64,000 bases of DNA from an uncultured Ruminococcus sp. (GCA_946413815.1 CAMKMD010000010.1:22197-86196); one strand, 5' to 3'. Positions 33,457 through 42,636 are shown, counted from the first letter of the stretch. Made by a program: numbers and translations. Notes: a model not told the origin generated them from the sequence alone.

Positions 33457-36333
33457 TCATCTGTTTTCTGTATAGGCGGCAATATTATCCGTTCCGCCCG
33501 TGGAAATATATGTGTAGTATGCAAGTATCGCTGAGGCGTCAACGGCATTTACCTGACCGTCAACATTCACATCGGCGATAAGAGACTCTCTTTCACTGAA
33601 GGTCTTTCCGCTGCTCACTGACATGAGTGAATACTCCTCAAGGAGGAGTGAGGCATCTGCGGAGGTGATAAGGCCGTCGCGGTCAACATCCCCCATTCTG
33701 AGTCCCGGCGAATCGAGCCTTATAACAGCCTCTGCAAGATCGCCCGCACCGGCCTTTCCGTTGAAATCAAGATCTGCCCTCAGTTCATAAGCCGCTCCAT
33801 TGATGAGCCTCTCACGAAGCTCGCCGAGGTCTGCCGTATCAAGATCATCATCGCCGTCAAGGTCGCCCATGAAATAATCGCAGACAGGCAGATCATCCTT
33901 CTGGAAGGAATGCCAGTCAGAACAGATATCCGCATACCAGAGCTCATGGTCTTCGCCCGACTTCTTCATCTCCTTGTCAGTACGCATGAACCAGTCATAG
34001 CTATCATGTGTATCGTCCCATGTTGTATCGATATGGAAGGCCTTTCCGTCGATCATGACAACGTTCCAGGAATGATTGGAATTGGTAACGAACCAGCTCT
34101 TCACGCCGGCCTCGTTGAGCAGAAGGTTATACAGTCTTGCATATCCCTCGCATACAGCAACGCCGTCCATCAGCAGTGCAGAGTCGGTGTGGTTCCCGCG
34201 TGCCGCAAGGTCATCCTTTGCATACTCAGCATTAGCACATATCCAGTCGTGAAGAGCCTTCGCCTTCCCGAGATCGGACATATCATCGCTGACAGTCTCA
34301 GCAACTATCTTCTTCAGACTGTTCCTGATATACTTATCAATAAATCCCGTTCCCTCAGCTCCGTCAAAAGCACTGCGGACAAAGCTGTCAAGCTCCGGAA
34401 CAAATCCTGTGCCGTCCGCAGTGAGGACCTCTTCGCCGTTTAACCTGTAAAGAGAAGAGCAGCCATTGAATGCCGTCACGTCTATCTCAGAAGCTGTATC
34501 AAGAACGATATTGCTGAGAGCCTTGCAGTCCGCAAAGGCCTTGCTCTCTATGACAGGGGTGCCGGTCAGCTCTATGCTTTCCAGGCTTTCATTGTTCATG
34601 AAGGACTCATAGCCGATACGTGCATTGCCTCTCAGTTTGAAGTGCTTCAGCTCTTTGCAGTCCTTGAATGCCGAATGGCTTATATCCTTAACATTGCTGC
34701 CGAGCTCCAGCTCCTCCAGTCCTGAATTGCTGAAGGCACTGTCCCCGATATATATTTCCCTGATATCCGGAGAGAACACAATTTTTTTCAGATCCTTTGC
34801 CCCCGCCAGTGACTCGACGCCGAGCTCGACCTTGTCTCCGGCGCGGATGGTAAGATCCTCAACACTGTCACAGAAGCATCCTTTGCCTGTCATAAGGTTT
34901 CCCGGGAGCTCCAGAGACCTGACAGCCGTACCGCAAAGGCTGTCCCATCCGAGCCATAAGCTGTCGCTCTCAACGATGAATTCCGAAAGGTTCTCGCAGT
35001 CCTGAAAGGCGCCGGGTTCTATTACTTTTACTGCCCGCGGTATAGTCACCGAGGTCAGCTTCCTGCATCCGCTGAATGTATTGATCTCTATCGTCGTAAC
35101 TCCGGGGGGGATGTCTATCTTTTCGATATTGCTATCCCTGAGAAGCGGCAGCCAGTCCATGTCCTCCGGGAAACGTATCTCTTTTACAAAATCACTGTCC
35201 GAAAGGATCCCTTCACGATTGAACTCATAATTATAGTAAGAAAACCCGGTGTTGTCTTCTTCATAATCCGAGTAAGAGATTTCACACGTATTCTCCTCAA
35301 CAGGCAGACCGTCTATCTCCGAAGGGAAATCCACGACCGTATCCCGGCCGAGATATTTTACCGGAGTCACAATCAGGCGCAGGTCGTCCGTATAATTATA
35401 GAACAGTCTCCAGTCGCCCGAATCAGCTAAGGTCTCCGCTCCGTTTCCCGTCACATCATGGCCGTAGGGAATGGAAGCGGATTTTTCAAATATGGTATTG
35501 CGGAAGGCATTGTCGCTGACAGCGATAAGGTCGTCAGGAAGCTTCACCTCTTTCAGTTCTTCGCATTCAGCAAAGCAGCGGTCAGGAATGAAACGGATGC
35601 CCTTTCCTATACTGACAGAGGTAACGGTCGACTCCATGAAGCAGCAGTCACGGATAATATGCAGGGTATCAGGAAGTGTGACCTTATTTACCACCTCTGC
35701 ATTTCTGAATCCGGAGCCCAGTTCGTAAACATCCACTCCGCAAACAGTTGCAGGCACGGTGATATCCACCTTTCCCTTTATCTGATACTTTCCGTCCACC
35801 AGTTCACAGTACTTTTCCCTGAAATTCCTCTCCTCCTGGGTCATTATCAATTTTCCCCAGTCATTCTCTTTATACATCTTCTCCCGCTCTTCAAAATCAT
35901 CAAGGTAGAGCTGTTTGTAGTGTATTGTCCATACGTTTGCTTCCTGCGAATAACGGCAGACAGAATAATCCGGCAGATCGATCTCGTATACCCTGCTGTG
36001 GTCGAGAATATTACCGTCAAATCTTATAGTTTCGTCGTCAATATTGACAATACCGCATTCGCTCTGATCCTCAAGTATACCTGCCGATACCTCAACGACC
36101 TTCTGCCCCTCGTACTCAGACGGTATAGTAATCTCGGAGAACTGATAGTCACTCTTAACTTTCAGGAGCTTTATACCGCCGCTCACCTTTTCGTATTCCC
36201 AGCTGTAGCCTTCGACCTGATAATTCACCGCATCAGCCTTAAAGAGCGGTGCGCCGGAAGGCATTGCCATGCCGGAAGCAGATATTGCCGTTAAAAGTGC
36301 GGCAATTCCTGCTATTATTCTTTTGCTGTCCAT
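33457..36333 (-). CDS. Secreted LRR_5 (BspA-like) - transglutaminase-like - double dockerin protein, copy 1
   Basis: A 958-residue paralogue of the downstream gene with the same order of domains: signal peptide (to about 34), LRR_5 repeats (about 40-635), transglutaminase-like core (about 680-790; Cys in VAVCEGYA, His in SNHSWN, Asp in FHIDTTWDD) and two C-terminal dockerin modules with loops DLDGDDDLD, DLDFNGKAG, DVDRDGLIT and DVNVDGQVN. It is first in the transcript behind a consensus promoter. The pair probably arose by tandem duplication. The two copies differ most in the LRR region, which suggests different binding partners. The target proteins are unknown. Confidence 0.88.
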   Translation of the reverse strand: MDSKRIIAGIAALLTAISASGMAMPSGAPLFKADAVNYQVEGYSWEYEKVSGGIKLLKVKSDYQFSEITIPSEYEGQKVVEVSAGILEDQSECGIVNIDDETIRFDGNILDHSRVYEIDLPDYSVCRYSQEANVWTIHYKQLYLDDFEEREKMYKENDWGKLIMTQEERNFREKYCELVDGKYQIKGKVDITVPATVCGVDVYELGSGFRNAEVVNKVTLPDTLHIIRDCCFMESTVTSVSIGKGIRFIPDRCFAECEELKEVKLPDDLIAVSDNAFRNTIFEKSASIPYGHDVTGNGAETLADSGDWRLFYNYTDDLRLIVTPVKYLGRDTVVDFPSEIDGLPVEENTCEISYSDYEEDNTGFSYYNYEFNREGILSDSDFVKEIRFPEDMDWLPLLRDSNIEKIDIPPGVTTIEINTFSGCRKLTSVTIPRAVKVIEPGAFQDCENLSEFIVESDSLWLGWDSLCGTAVRSLELPGNLMTGKGCFCDSVEDLTIRAGDKVELGVESLAGAKDLKKIVFSPDIREIYIGDSAFSNSGLEELELGSNVKDISHSAFKDCKELKHFKLRGNARIGYESFMNNESLESIELTGTPVIESKAFADCKALSNIVLDTASEIDVTAFNGCSSLYRLNGEEVLTADGTGFVPELDSFVRSAFDGAEGTGFIDKYIRNSLKKIVAETVSDDMSDLGKAKALHDWICANAEYAKDDLAARGNHTDSALLMDGVAVCEGYARLYNLLLNEAGVKSWFVTNSNHSWNVVMIDGKAFHIDTTWDDTHDSYDWFMRTDKEMKKSGEDHELWYADICSDWHSFQKDDLPVCDYFMGDLDGDDDLDTADLGELRERLINGAAYELRADLDFNGKAGAGDLAEAVIRLDSPGLRMGDVDRDGLITSADASLLLEEYSLMSVSSGKTFSERESLIADVNVDGQVNAVDASAILAYYTYISTGGTDNIAAYTENR

Positions 36334-36397
36334 AATAATCCCTCCATTTTATGTCATCAGCTTTAACAGTCATTTTACCATAGTCATCTTTGCTTTT

Positions 36398-36426
36398 AGT
36401 ATATCATGTCATGACAGTATTGTCAA
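36398..36426 (-). promoter_or_regulatory. Sigma-A promoter of the LRR/transglutaminase operon
   Basis: Minus strand: TTGACA (36426-36421), a 17-bp spacer and TATACT (36403-36398). The likely operon continues through the hydrolase and perhaps the ABC-F gene. Confidence 0.75.
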
Positions 36427-36460
36427 TCATCAAAGTATCATTCTGTGCAAAAAGCACAAC

Positions 36461-36487
36461 AAAAAAGCGCCCCCGCAGGAGCGCTTC
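36461..36487 (-). terminator. Terminator of the sigma/anti-sigma operon
   Basis: Minus strand: AAGCGC...GCGCTT stem (36486 to 36465), followed by TTTTTT. It lies 16 nt after the anti-sigma-like stop. Confidence 0.75.
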
Positions 36488-36502
36488 TTATGTGTCAGTT
36501 TA

Positions 36503-37801
36503 TTACTCAGGGATTCCGATATGCTCGGTCATAGCATTGACATATTCGTCAAATGTGGCGACCCAGTTCTCATATACGCCCCATGCTCCGTTATGCTTTA
36601 TGAAGTAAACATGATTGAAGCAGTAAGGATGCTCGTTCAGCTCCGGAATTGATGTTTGTCCGTAGTTACAGTTCTTACTAAGCACCCATACGGAGAAGCT
36701 TCCGTCATCCTCATGCTCTATGAACATCGGCTTGTCAAGGTAGAATTCAGTATACGGCGGGTTATACTCTACGTTCTCGGGGTTATTGCGGCAGTGTTCC
36801 GGATTTGCATAGAGCTTGCCGTTATACTCGGTAGTTCTCGGGAATGGATCGTTACAGTCAATATAACTGCCCGGTGCAATATTATTGCCTATGCCCCATT
36901 CGCCTATCCCATTTTCATATATATCCTGATCCTTGACCAGAGTTTTATAAAGACAATCATGTATCTCCGCATAGGAGGAGAAATCAGGATCATTGTAGCG
37001 GACGAATGTCACTGTCCTCTCAGCCGGGCCGTCCATTCCGGGCTCGTTGTAGGTTACATCAAAGCTGTCACTGAAATCAAAATAGCTGTATTCGGGAGAA
37101 CAGCACACCCTGTAGATGTTTTCATATCTGGTGAGCAGATCCTTTGCTATGGCTGTATACTCCGGATCCTCGATGTAGCCCTCCCGGCCAAGCCTGTCGA
37201 TCATCTCCTCAGGTGTCTCGGGAGCGGAGGGAGTTACTGCTGATGTACCGTCAGCCTTTGTAGTCTCAGCTGCGGTCACGGTCTGTACTGCTGCGGAGGC
37301 TGCTGTACCGCTGCCCTGTCCGACAGCTGTAACAACTGTCTCAGCTGCGGCTGTGGCAGTCTCTTCGGTCTCTGCTGATGTGCCCGTACCTGTGACATCC
37401 GTCGCCTCTGTTGTACCCTCTGCGGCAGCTGTGGGAGATGTGGTATCCTCGGTAGAAGCAGCGATCACAGGCGGATTCGGATCATCCGGACCGACGGGAT
37501 CATTGCGGTCCCTCAGAAGGTTTCCTGTCAGAGCAGCCACACCTGCAAGAAGCACCAGTGAAGCCGCAACAGGCAGCGCTCTTGACCATACCGGGCGCCT
37601 GTAGGTCTCAACTCCGCTTATCTCAGTCTCGTATTCGTCCCTGATGCCCGCTTCATCCTTCTTTCTTGCCCTGTATTTCTGCTCGCTCCTGTCAAGAAGG
37701 CGCTCAGCGGTCTCGCTGTCAAATTCCGGAGTGAACTTCATAAGCTCCATCATATCATCTTCTCCGGCGTTCTCAAGTCTGTTGAATATATCCTTTTTCA
37801 T
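36503..37801 (-). CDS. Putative membrane anti-sigma factor of the ECF pair
   Basis: A 432-residue single-pass membrane protein encoded directly after the ECF sigma gene. Residues 1-75 are cytoplasmic and charged (possible sigma-binding part) and residues about 80-98 form the membrane segment (ALPVAASLVLLAGVAALTG). A Thr/Ala/Glu-rich linker follows to about 205. The ectodomain (about 210-432) is rich in Tyr, Asn and Pro and matches no family I recognise. ATG 37801 is chosen because AAGGAGG lies 7 nt upstream; another in-frame ATG sits too close to that site. The anti-sigma role is inferred from gene order and topology. Confidence 0.75.
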   Translation of the reverse strand: MKKDIFNRLENAGEDDMMELMKFTPEFDSETAERLLDRSEQKYRARKKDEAGIRDEYETEISGVETYRRPVWSRALPVAASLVLLAGVAALTGNLLRDRNDPVGPDDPNPPVIAASTEDTTSPTAAAEGTTEATDVTGTGTSAETEETATAAAETVVTAVGQGSGTAASAAVQTVTAAETTKADGTSAVTPSAPETPEEMIDRLGREGYIEDPEYTAIAKDLLTRYENIYRVCCSPEYSYFDFSDSFDVTYNEPGMDGPAERTVTFVRYNDPDFSSYAEIHDCLYKTLVKDQDIYENGIGEWGIGNNIAPGSYIDCNDPFPRTTEYNGKLYANPEHCRNNPENVEYNPPYTEFYLDKPMFIEHEDDGSFSVWVLSKNCNYGQTSIPELNEHPYCFNHVYFIKHNGAWGVYENWVATFDEYVNAMTEHIGIPE

Positions 37802-37813
37802 GTTCATTCCTCC

Positions 37814-38359
37814 TTAACCTGCGATACCTTTCTCTGCAAGCAGAGACCTCAGCTTTTTCAGTGCCCTTGAGCTGCGAAGTCTGACTGCAGCCGCGCTCAT
37901 TGAGAGTGCTTCGGCTATATCGGCAGATCTGCGGTCATAGTAGTATTTCTGTATAAGTATGGTGGAATCCGGCTCACCGAGCGATCTGATCAGCCCGAGC
38001 ATGATGCTTCTCAGCTCGTTGGTCTCTGATATCTCCTCAACGCTGATATCTGAGCGGATCCCCTCAAACTCCTCGCTGCTGATATCAGCGCTTCTGAGGT
38101 TCCTTCCGGAGAGTCTGCGGTAATAGTCTATCGCCCTGCGCTTTGCGATGGTCCCGGCAAGCTTCTGCGCGGCGGCTGCGCCCTCCCTGTCAACTGCTGT
38201 GAATATATCCGCGAACACATCACTGAAGCATTCCTCTATGTCCTCTTTAGTTCCTGTGCTCCTGAGCTTATTATATATTATCGTGTATACATATCTTCCG
38301 TACTGATCCATGAGCTGTCTGTGCAGCTCCGGAATTCCGGTATTGGTGCTGTCCTTCAT
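37814..38359 (-). CDS. ECF-type RNA polymerase sigma factor
   Basis: A 181-residue sigma-70-family protein of ECF size. The region 2 helix is visible (about 15-80: DQYGRYVYTIIYNKL...EDIEECFSDVFADIF, then RRAIDYYRR). Region 4 lies at about 120-175, with the helix-turn-helix RRSADIAEALSMSAAAVRLRSSRALKKL. ATG 38359 is preferred to a GTG six bases upstream because AAGGAGG is 8 nt away. The gene ends 12 nt before the anti-sigma-like gene. No clear sigma-A promoter was found upstream; autoregulation is plausible. Confidence 0.86.
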   Translation of the reverse strand: MKDSTNTGIPELHRQLMDQYGRYVYTIIYNKLRSTGTKEDIEECFSDVFADIFTAVDREGAAAAQKLAGTIAKRRAIDYYRRLSGRNLRSADISSEEFEGIRSDISVEEISETNELRSIMLGLIRSLGEPDSTILIQKYYYDRRSADIAEALSMSAAAVRLRSSRALKKLRSLLAEKGIAG

Positions 38360-38524
38360 TTTCACATCCTCCTTGATTTCTGCGCCCGACCGGTTCCTTA
38401 TCAGGTGCTTTCATAAACTACTATCGCAGCCTGTTTTTCTTTTGTATCAAAGATCTTTTAAATTTTTCATTTAATTATATAAAGACAACCCGGAGCATTC
38501 CGTACAGATACCTCCGGGCGTATT

Positions 38525-39256
38525 TTATCCTCTTTTCCTGAGATATGCCTCTATTACCGGACGCGCCTCTGCAAATCTCAGAGGCAGGCCGTGACCGCAG
38601 GCGAGCCATTCCGGCGAAATCTCCAGTATGCGCCTCAATGAATCCTGCATCTCCTCAATGCTCACGGCATGAGGCGTGATATCCGGATGCTTCCACAGCG
38701 CCGTGAATGCGTCACCGCAGTAAAGCACCTTTCCGCTCAGGATCCCCGCCGAACCATAGGTATGCCCCGGAAGCGGAACTATCTCCGCCGGATATCCCAG
38801 CTCTGCAAGTATCCCCTCACCGCTGCCGGTGAAATAAATATCCGCCTTATATGCCGGGCTCCTGAAAATGCTTCCGTTCATCCACTGCGTGAGATTGCGC
38901 AGGAAGTATTTCGGATGTGTCGGCTTTACAGGCTGAGACATGAAATGCCTGTTAAGTCCTCTGTCCCGCTCGCTGAGTATTATCTCCGCCCCCTTCGCCT
39001 GAAGTCCGGCCGCATTCCAGTCATGGTCAGCATGAGCATGGGTAAGGAAGATATGCTTTATGCGGTAATCCTCCAGCCATTTTCCAAGCCCTCTGCGTAT
39101 CTGAAAAAGTCCCGTATCTATAAGAAGGTCTCCCCTCTTGCCTCTTAATATATAGCAGGTCATGCCCCCCTGTGCATAGTAGCGTATGCCGCCGAGAGGC
39201 TTTTCCCGGTCAGTCACCGCCGGCATGAGCCTGTTGATCATCCATATCCTGTCCAT
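38525..39256 (-). CDS. MBL-fold metallo-hydrolase
   Basis: A 243-residue metallo-beta-lactamase-fold hydrolase. The zinc motif HAHADH is near residue 75 (IFLTHAHADHDWN), the PLPGHTYGS histidine near 160, the metal-bridging Asp in LYCGDAFTAL near 180 and a late His in CGHGLP near 222. It is a soluble cytoplasmic enzyme. Relatives include glyoxalase-II-like and RNase-Z-like enzymes; the substrate is not predictable. Own consensus promoter; the convergent face is a terminator of the next gene. Confidence 0.88.
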   Translation of the reverse strand: MDRIWMINRLMPAVTDREKPLGGIRYYAQGGMTCYILRGKRGDLLIDTGLFQIRRGLGKWLEDYRIKHIFLTHAHADHDWNAAGLQAKGAEIILSERDRGLNRHFMSQPVKPTHPKYFLRNLTQWMNGSIFRSPAYKADIYFTGSGEGILAELGYPAEIVPLPGHTYGSAGILSGKVLYCGDAFTALWKHPDITPHAVSIEEMQDSLRRILEISPEWLACGHGLPLRFAEARPVIEAYLRKRG

Positions 39257-39306
39257 GTCCTTTCCTTCCGTAAAAGCTTTGTCTGATGATGTGATGGTAT
39301 GATACG

Positions 39307-39335
39307 ATTATATATCATATAAGACCTTATGTCAA
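39307..39335 (-). promoter_or_regulatory. Sigma-A promoter of the MBL-fold gene
   Basis: Minus strand: TTGACA (39335-39330), a 17-bp spacer and TATAAT (39312-39307). It abuts the T run of the upstream terminator. Confidence 0.8.
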
Positions 39336-39336
39336 T

Positions 39337-39373
39337 AAAAATGCCGCAGCATCTCCGAAGGGATGCTGCGGCA
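39337..39373 (-). terminator. Terminator of the 707-residue dockerin gene
   Basis: TGCCGCAGCATC (39342-39353) pairs with GATGCTGCGGCA (39362-39373). On the minus strand it is followed by five T. Confidence 0.88.
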
Positions 39374-39386
39374 CAAGGTATATGTA

Positions 39387-41510
39387 TTATTTCTTTCCGG
39401 CAAGCTTTTTGCACATCACAACATAGTCAAAGGTATCAAGCACGCCGTCATTTACGAAGTCCGCCGCCTTCCAGTTTTTGATCTCCACCGATCTCTTTCC
39501 GAGGAGCCAGCCCTGTATCGTTACAGCATCGGCAACATTGAACTTGCCGTCGCCGCTGATATCTCCGGCAACTGCAGGCTTCTGAGTTGTGGGCTGCGTG
39601 GTCTTCTGTGTTGCGGGCTGTGTGGCCTTCTGTGTTGCAGGCTGCGTAGCCTTCTGTGTAGTGGGCTGTGTGGACTTCTGTGTTGCAGGCTGAGTGGCCT
39701 TCTGTGTAGCGGGCTGCGTGGCCTTCTGTGTAGCAGGCTGTGTGGCCTTCTGTGTTGCAGGCTGCGTGGTCTTCTGTGTTGCGGGCTGCGTGGCCTTCTG
39801 TGTTGCAGGCTGTGTAGCCGGCTGCTCAGCTGCATCCGGAAGCGGCATCTCCTTTATCTCCTTCGTCTCAAGACAGTAGCGCCAGATGCTGCCGTCCTTA
39901 CGGAGGATGAACATATAGTTCTGTCCGCTCTCCTTGTCAGACCTGCGGGTGATGACCTTCTCAACGCCGCTTAAAGAGAAGTGCTGATCATGCCACTCTA
40001 TCGTAAGCACATCATCATCGGATATGGTGCAGTATGCAGTCTCCGTGGCCGGATCATAGTAGTCCAGCTTGAAGCCGTTATAGTAACGGTAGCTGTAGTC
40101 ACGCTCCTTCTGTTCACCGGTAACTTCCTCTTCCTCACCGCCGAAATCGTAGTAGTGACCGTCAAAGGTCTTGTAGCAGCGGGCTGTACCGTCAGTTGTA
40201 TAATAGTCGCCGACGCTCTCAACGTTCTCAGCGATCTTTGTCATATCGGCGGTGCCGCTTAATACTCTTCCCGACCAGAGAACATCGTTTTCATCGATGA
40301 ATATGCCCCCCAGTGACCACTTGGGGTTCATTATGCCGGTGGGAGTAACTGTTATCTCAGCCTTCCCGTCATCATTGACTACGTAGTAATAGTATACTAC
40401 CTCTCCTGTCTTCGAGATATAGAACGCCTTGCCTTCTTCGGGGAATTCCCTGAAGTCATCCGCGATCTTGTATACCCAGGGCATCCTGTCGATCTTGTAA
40501 GGCACCCAGAGCTGACCGTCCTCAGTGACCGCCCTTTCAAACTCTATAGCCTTGAACTTCTGATCCTTGACCGGCTCCTTGTTGACGTAGAGAGTGCCGT
40601 CATTCTTCAGAAGAAGGTCCGTGGTGTAGCTCTGGTTCATGCGTGCCTTTGAGGAGGCATACATGAAGTCCTTCACATCGGTATCAATGACTTTTATATC
40701 CTTGCCCTGTATCCCGTAGAGTGTGCCGTCACGAAGCATACCGTAGGCCTTGTCCCATGAAAGAATATCGAACTTGCTCTCCGCCTTTGTATTGCCGAGA
40801 GCCGGAGAATACAGATCCTGCTCCGTAACTTTGATATGTCCCTTGAAGCGCTCCTCACCGTCAACTATGACATGGTAGTCTGTCTCTCCGGGAGAAACTG
40901 CGTAAATACCTCTTATGGGGCCGAATGTGGACCAGTACGAGCCGCTGAGCTCAGCAACTGATGTATCGTCTATTTCTACTGTGTATTCGTGCTTCCAGAG
41001 TATGTTATCGGGATAAGCACCGATCTTTGCCATGAAGCCCTTCTCGACCGTAACGTCCGGGCAGCGCATGACAGCAAGCCTCTTGTCAAGGTCTATCTCC
41101 GGCATATCCCTGATCTCGCAGATATCGAGCTCCAGATCCTTTACGAATGATATGTCGTCTGTCGGGATAGCTGTAAGGAAAAGATCCGTCAGTGAATCCA
41201 TTTCCTTCAGTACGGAGAAATCAGTGATCTCACCCCTGGAAACGAGCACCCTTGTGCACTTGTCCAGGTCTGCAAGCCAGGAGATATCCTCTGTCCCCGT
41301 AAGATCAAGGCTGATAAGATCCGCCTGCTTCAGCTCCTCCATGGTTATGATGTTGTCGCTGTCCTTGTCGTACTTCCAGGATACCTTCATGAGCTGATCA
41401 TAGGCTGCCTGCCCGATATCAGCCGGGACCGCCTCCTCAGCGTTCACCGATACCGGAACAGTGCCGAGAAGCACCGAAAGACCGGCAATAACCGAAACTA
41501 TCTTTTTCAT
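39387..41510 (-). CDS. Secreted dockerin protein with TQPATQK repeat linker, 707 aa
   Basis: A secreted protein with no catalytic domain that I recognise. The signal peptide (1-25) is followed by an EF-hand-like loop (DKDSDNIITMEEL, about 47-60). Then comes a short LRR-like segment and a long beta-rich region (about 170-555) with repeated phrases such as LLLKNDGTLYV and FILRKDGSIW, suggestive of RCC1-like or propeller blades. About ten 8-residue TQPATQK units form the linker (about 570-650), encoded by 24-nt repeats (about 39584-39828). The C-terminal dockerin has loops DISGDGKFN and DFVNDGVLD. It is probably a non-catalytic or unknown cellulosomal component with its own promoter and terminator. 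Confidence 0.82.
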   Translation of the reverse strand: MKKIVSVIAGLSVLLGTVPVSVNAEEAVPADIGQAAYDQLMKVSWKYDKDSDNIITMEELKQADLISLDLTGTEDISWLADLDKCTRVLVSRGEITDFSVLKEMDSLTDLFLTAIPTDDISFVKDLELDICEIRDMPEIDLDKRLAVMRCPDVTVEKGFMAKIGAYPDNILWKHEYTVEIDDTSVAELSGSYWSTFGPIRGIYAVSPGETDYHVIVDGEERFKGHIKVTEQDLYSPALGNTKAESKFDILSWDKAYGMLRDGTLYGIQGKDIKVIDTDVKDFMYASSKARMNQSYTTDLLLKNDGTLYVNKEPVKDQKFKAIEFERAVTEDGQLWVPYKIDRMPWVYKIADDFREFPEEGKAFYISKTGEVVYYYYVVNDDGKAEITVTPTGIMNPKWSLGGIFIDENDVLWSGRVLSGTADMTKIAENVESVGDYYTTDGTARCYKTFDGHYYDFGGEEEEVTGEQKERDYSYRYYNGFKLDYYDPATETAYCTISDDDVLTIEWHDQHFSLSGVEKVITRRSDKESGQNYMFILRKDGSIWRYCLETKEIKEMPLPDAAEQPATQPATQKATQPATQKTTQPATQKATQPATQKATQPATQKATQPATQKSTQPTTQKATQPATQKATQPATQKTTQPTTQKPAVAGDISGDGKFNVADAVTIQGWLLGKRSVEIKNWKAADFVNDGVLDTFDYVVMCKKLAGKK
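39584..39828 (-). repeat. 24-nt tandem repeats encoding the TQPATQK linker
   Basis: About ten imperfect 24-nt units lie in frame inside the 707-codon gene. Variation is mostly at Ala/Thr/Ser codons. They are coding repeats, not a CRISPR array. Confidence 0.85.
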
Positions 41511-41601
41511 AATGTCCTCCTATATCATGTATTCGTCACTATACAATATCTCCGCAGGCATCCGTATTCCCGGGTGCCGTCAGCACATACCGTACGATTA
41601 T

Positions 41602-41630
41602 ATTATAGCATCGGAAGCGTTAAAAATCAA
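41602..41630 (-). promoter_or_regulatory. Sigma-A promoter of the 707-residue dockerin gene
   Basis: Minus strand: TTGATT (41630-41625), a 17-bp spacer and TATAAT (41607-41602). It is divergent from the nitroreductase promoter. Confidence 0.72.
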
Positions 41631-41660
41631 GTGCATTAAGCATAAGCGTAAAAACAATTG

Positions 41661-41689
41661 TTGAAATGCCGGAAAGAATGTGTTATAAT
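41661..41689 (+). promoter_or_regulatory. Sigma-A promoter of the nitroreductase gene
   Basis: TTGAAA (41661-41666), a 17-bp spacer and TATAAT (41684-41689). Confidence 0.72.
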
Positions 41690-41726
41690 ATAAGTACATA
41701 CTATAACCCAAGAAAGAGGTGCTATC

Positions 41727-42389
41727 ATGAACATAAGAGAAGCTATAAGAGAACGCCACAGCGTAAGGCAGTACAAAGCCGAGCCCATCTCTCAGGAACA
41801 CAGAGAAAAGCTGGCAGATCTCATATCAGAGGTCAACAGCGAGAGCGGTCTGCATATACAGATCATCTACGATGAACCCGCCTGTCTTGACTCCGTCCTT
41901 GCAAGATTCAGCAAATTCAGGAACGCTGAAAACTATATCGCCATAGTCGGAGATAAGTCCCTCAGCGATCTCCACGAGCGTGCCGGCTACTTCGGTGAGA
42001 AGATAGTCATCGCCGCACAGATGATGGGCCTCAATACCTGCTGGATAGGCGGAAGCTTCAGCAGGAGGAAATGCGAAGCAGCTATCGGCGAGGGCGAAAA
42101 GCTCGTCTGCATCATAGCCATAGGCTACGGCCTCAACGAAGGCTTCAAGCACAGGTCCAAGCCCTTTGCAAAGCTCTGCAATATCCCCGAGGAGGAGATG
42201 CCGGTATGGTTCAAGGCCGGTATGATAGCCGCCATGATGGCTCCCACCGCCCTGAATATGCAGGAGTTCTTTGTCGAGCTGCAGGGCGAGGAGGCACTCA
42301 TCACCACAGAAGGCGGATCTATGGCCCATATCGATCTCGGCATAGTGAAATACAACTTTGAAGCTGCCTCCGGTCACAAGTGCATCTGA
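41727..42389 (+). CDS. Nitroreductase family protein (TM1586-like)
   Basis: A 220-residue FMN-dependent nitroreductase-fold protein. The N-terminal phosphate-binding segment REAIRERHSVRQY is present. The middle helix (YFGEKIVIAAQMMGLNTCWIGGSF) and the C-terminal hydrophobic helix (IAAMMAPTALNMQEF) match the TM1586-type subfamily, which often carries two fused half-domains. It could reduce nitro compounds, quinones or flavins. It is first of three genes on the plus strand, and the small membrane protein begins 40 nt downstream. Confidence 0.85.
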   Translation: MNIREAIRERHSVRQYKAEPISQEHREKLADLISEVNSESGLHIQIIYDEPACLDSVLARFSKFRNAENYIAIVGDKSLSDLHERAGYFGEKIVIAAQMMGLNTCWIGGSFSRRKCEAAIGEGEKLVCIIAIGYGLNEGFKHRSKPFAKLCNIPEEEMPVWFKAGMIAAMMAPTALNMQEFFVELQGEEALITTEGGSMAHIDLGIVKYNFEAASGHKCI

Positions 42390-42429
42390 TACAGGCAGCA
42401 CATGACAGGGATGAAGGGAGAAACAATCA

Positions 42430-42636
42430 ATGAGAAGAAGGAACAAGAAGCAAAGGATCATCTCAGGCATACTTGCCGCCGCCATGCTCGGCTCCATACT
42501 GCTCAGCGCCGGATATACCGTGCTCGCTGAGAGGAACCGCCGCAGAAGGCCTGTACAGTCATCGGAAATGAGCTTTGTACAGCCATCGCCTGATGAATCC
42601 GGAGCACCTGACGGAACAGGAGGAACACCTCTATGA
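42430..42636 (+). CDS. Small membrane-anchored or secreted protein, 68 aa
   Basis: No family recognised. A basic N-terminus (MRRRNKKQR) is followed by one hydrophobic segment (about 10-32, IISGILAAAMLGSILLSAGYTVLA) that reads as a signal anchor or signal peptide. Then comes a short Arg-rich and Pro/Ser/Gly-rich tail. GGGAGAAAC precedes the ATG. Its stop overlaps the start of the GNAT gene by four bases (ATGA), which supports real translation. Confidence 0.6.
   Translation: MRRRNKKQRIISGILAAAMLGSILLSAGYTVLAERNRRRRPVQSSEMSFVQPSPDESGAPDGTGGTPL

Noticed and set aside
39584..39828. Regular 24-nt repeats, considered as a CRISPR array
   Set aside because: They are in frame, lack distinct spacers and encode the TQPATQK linker.
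39363..39974. Cys/Leu-rich 203-codon open frame on the plus strand
   Set aside because: It is the antisense reading of the TQPATQK linker and dockerin region.
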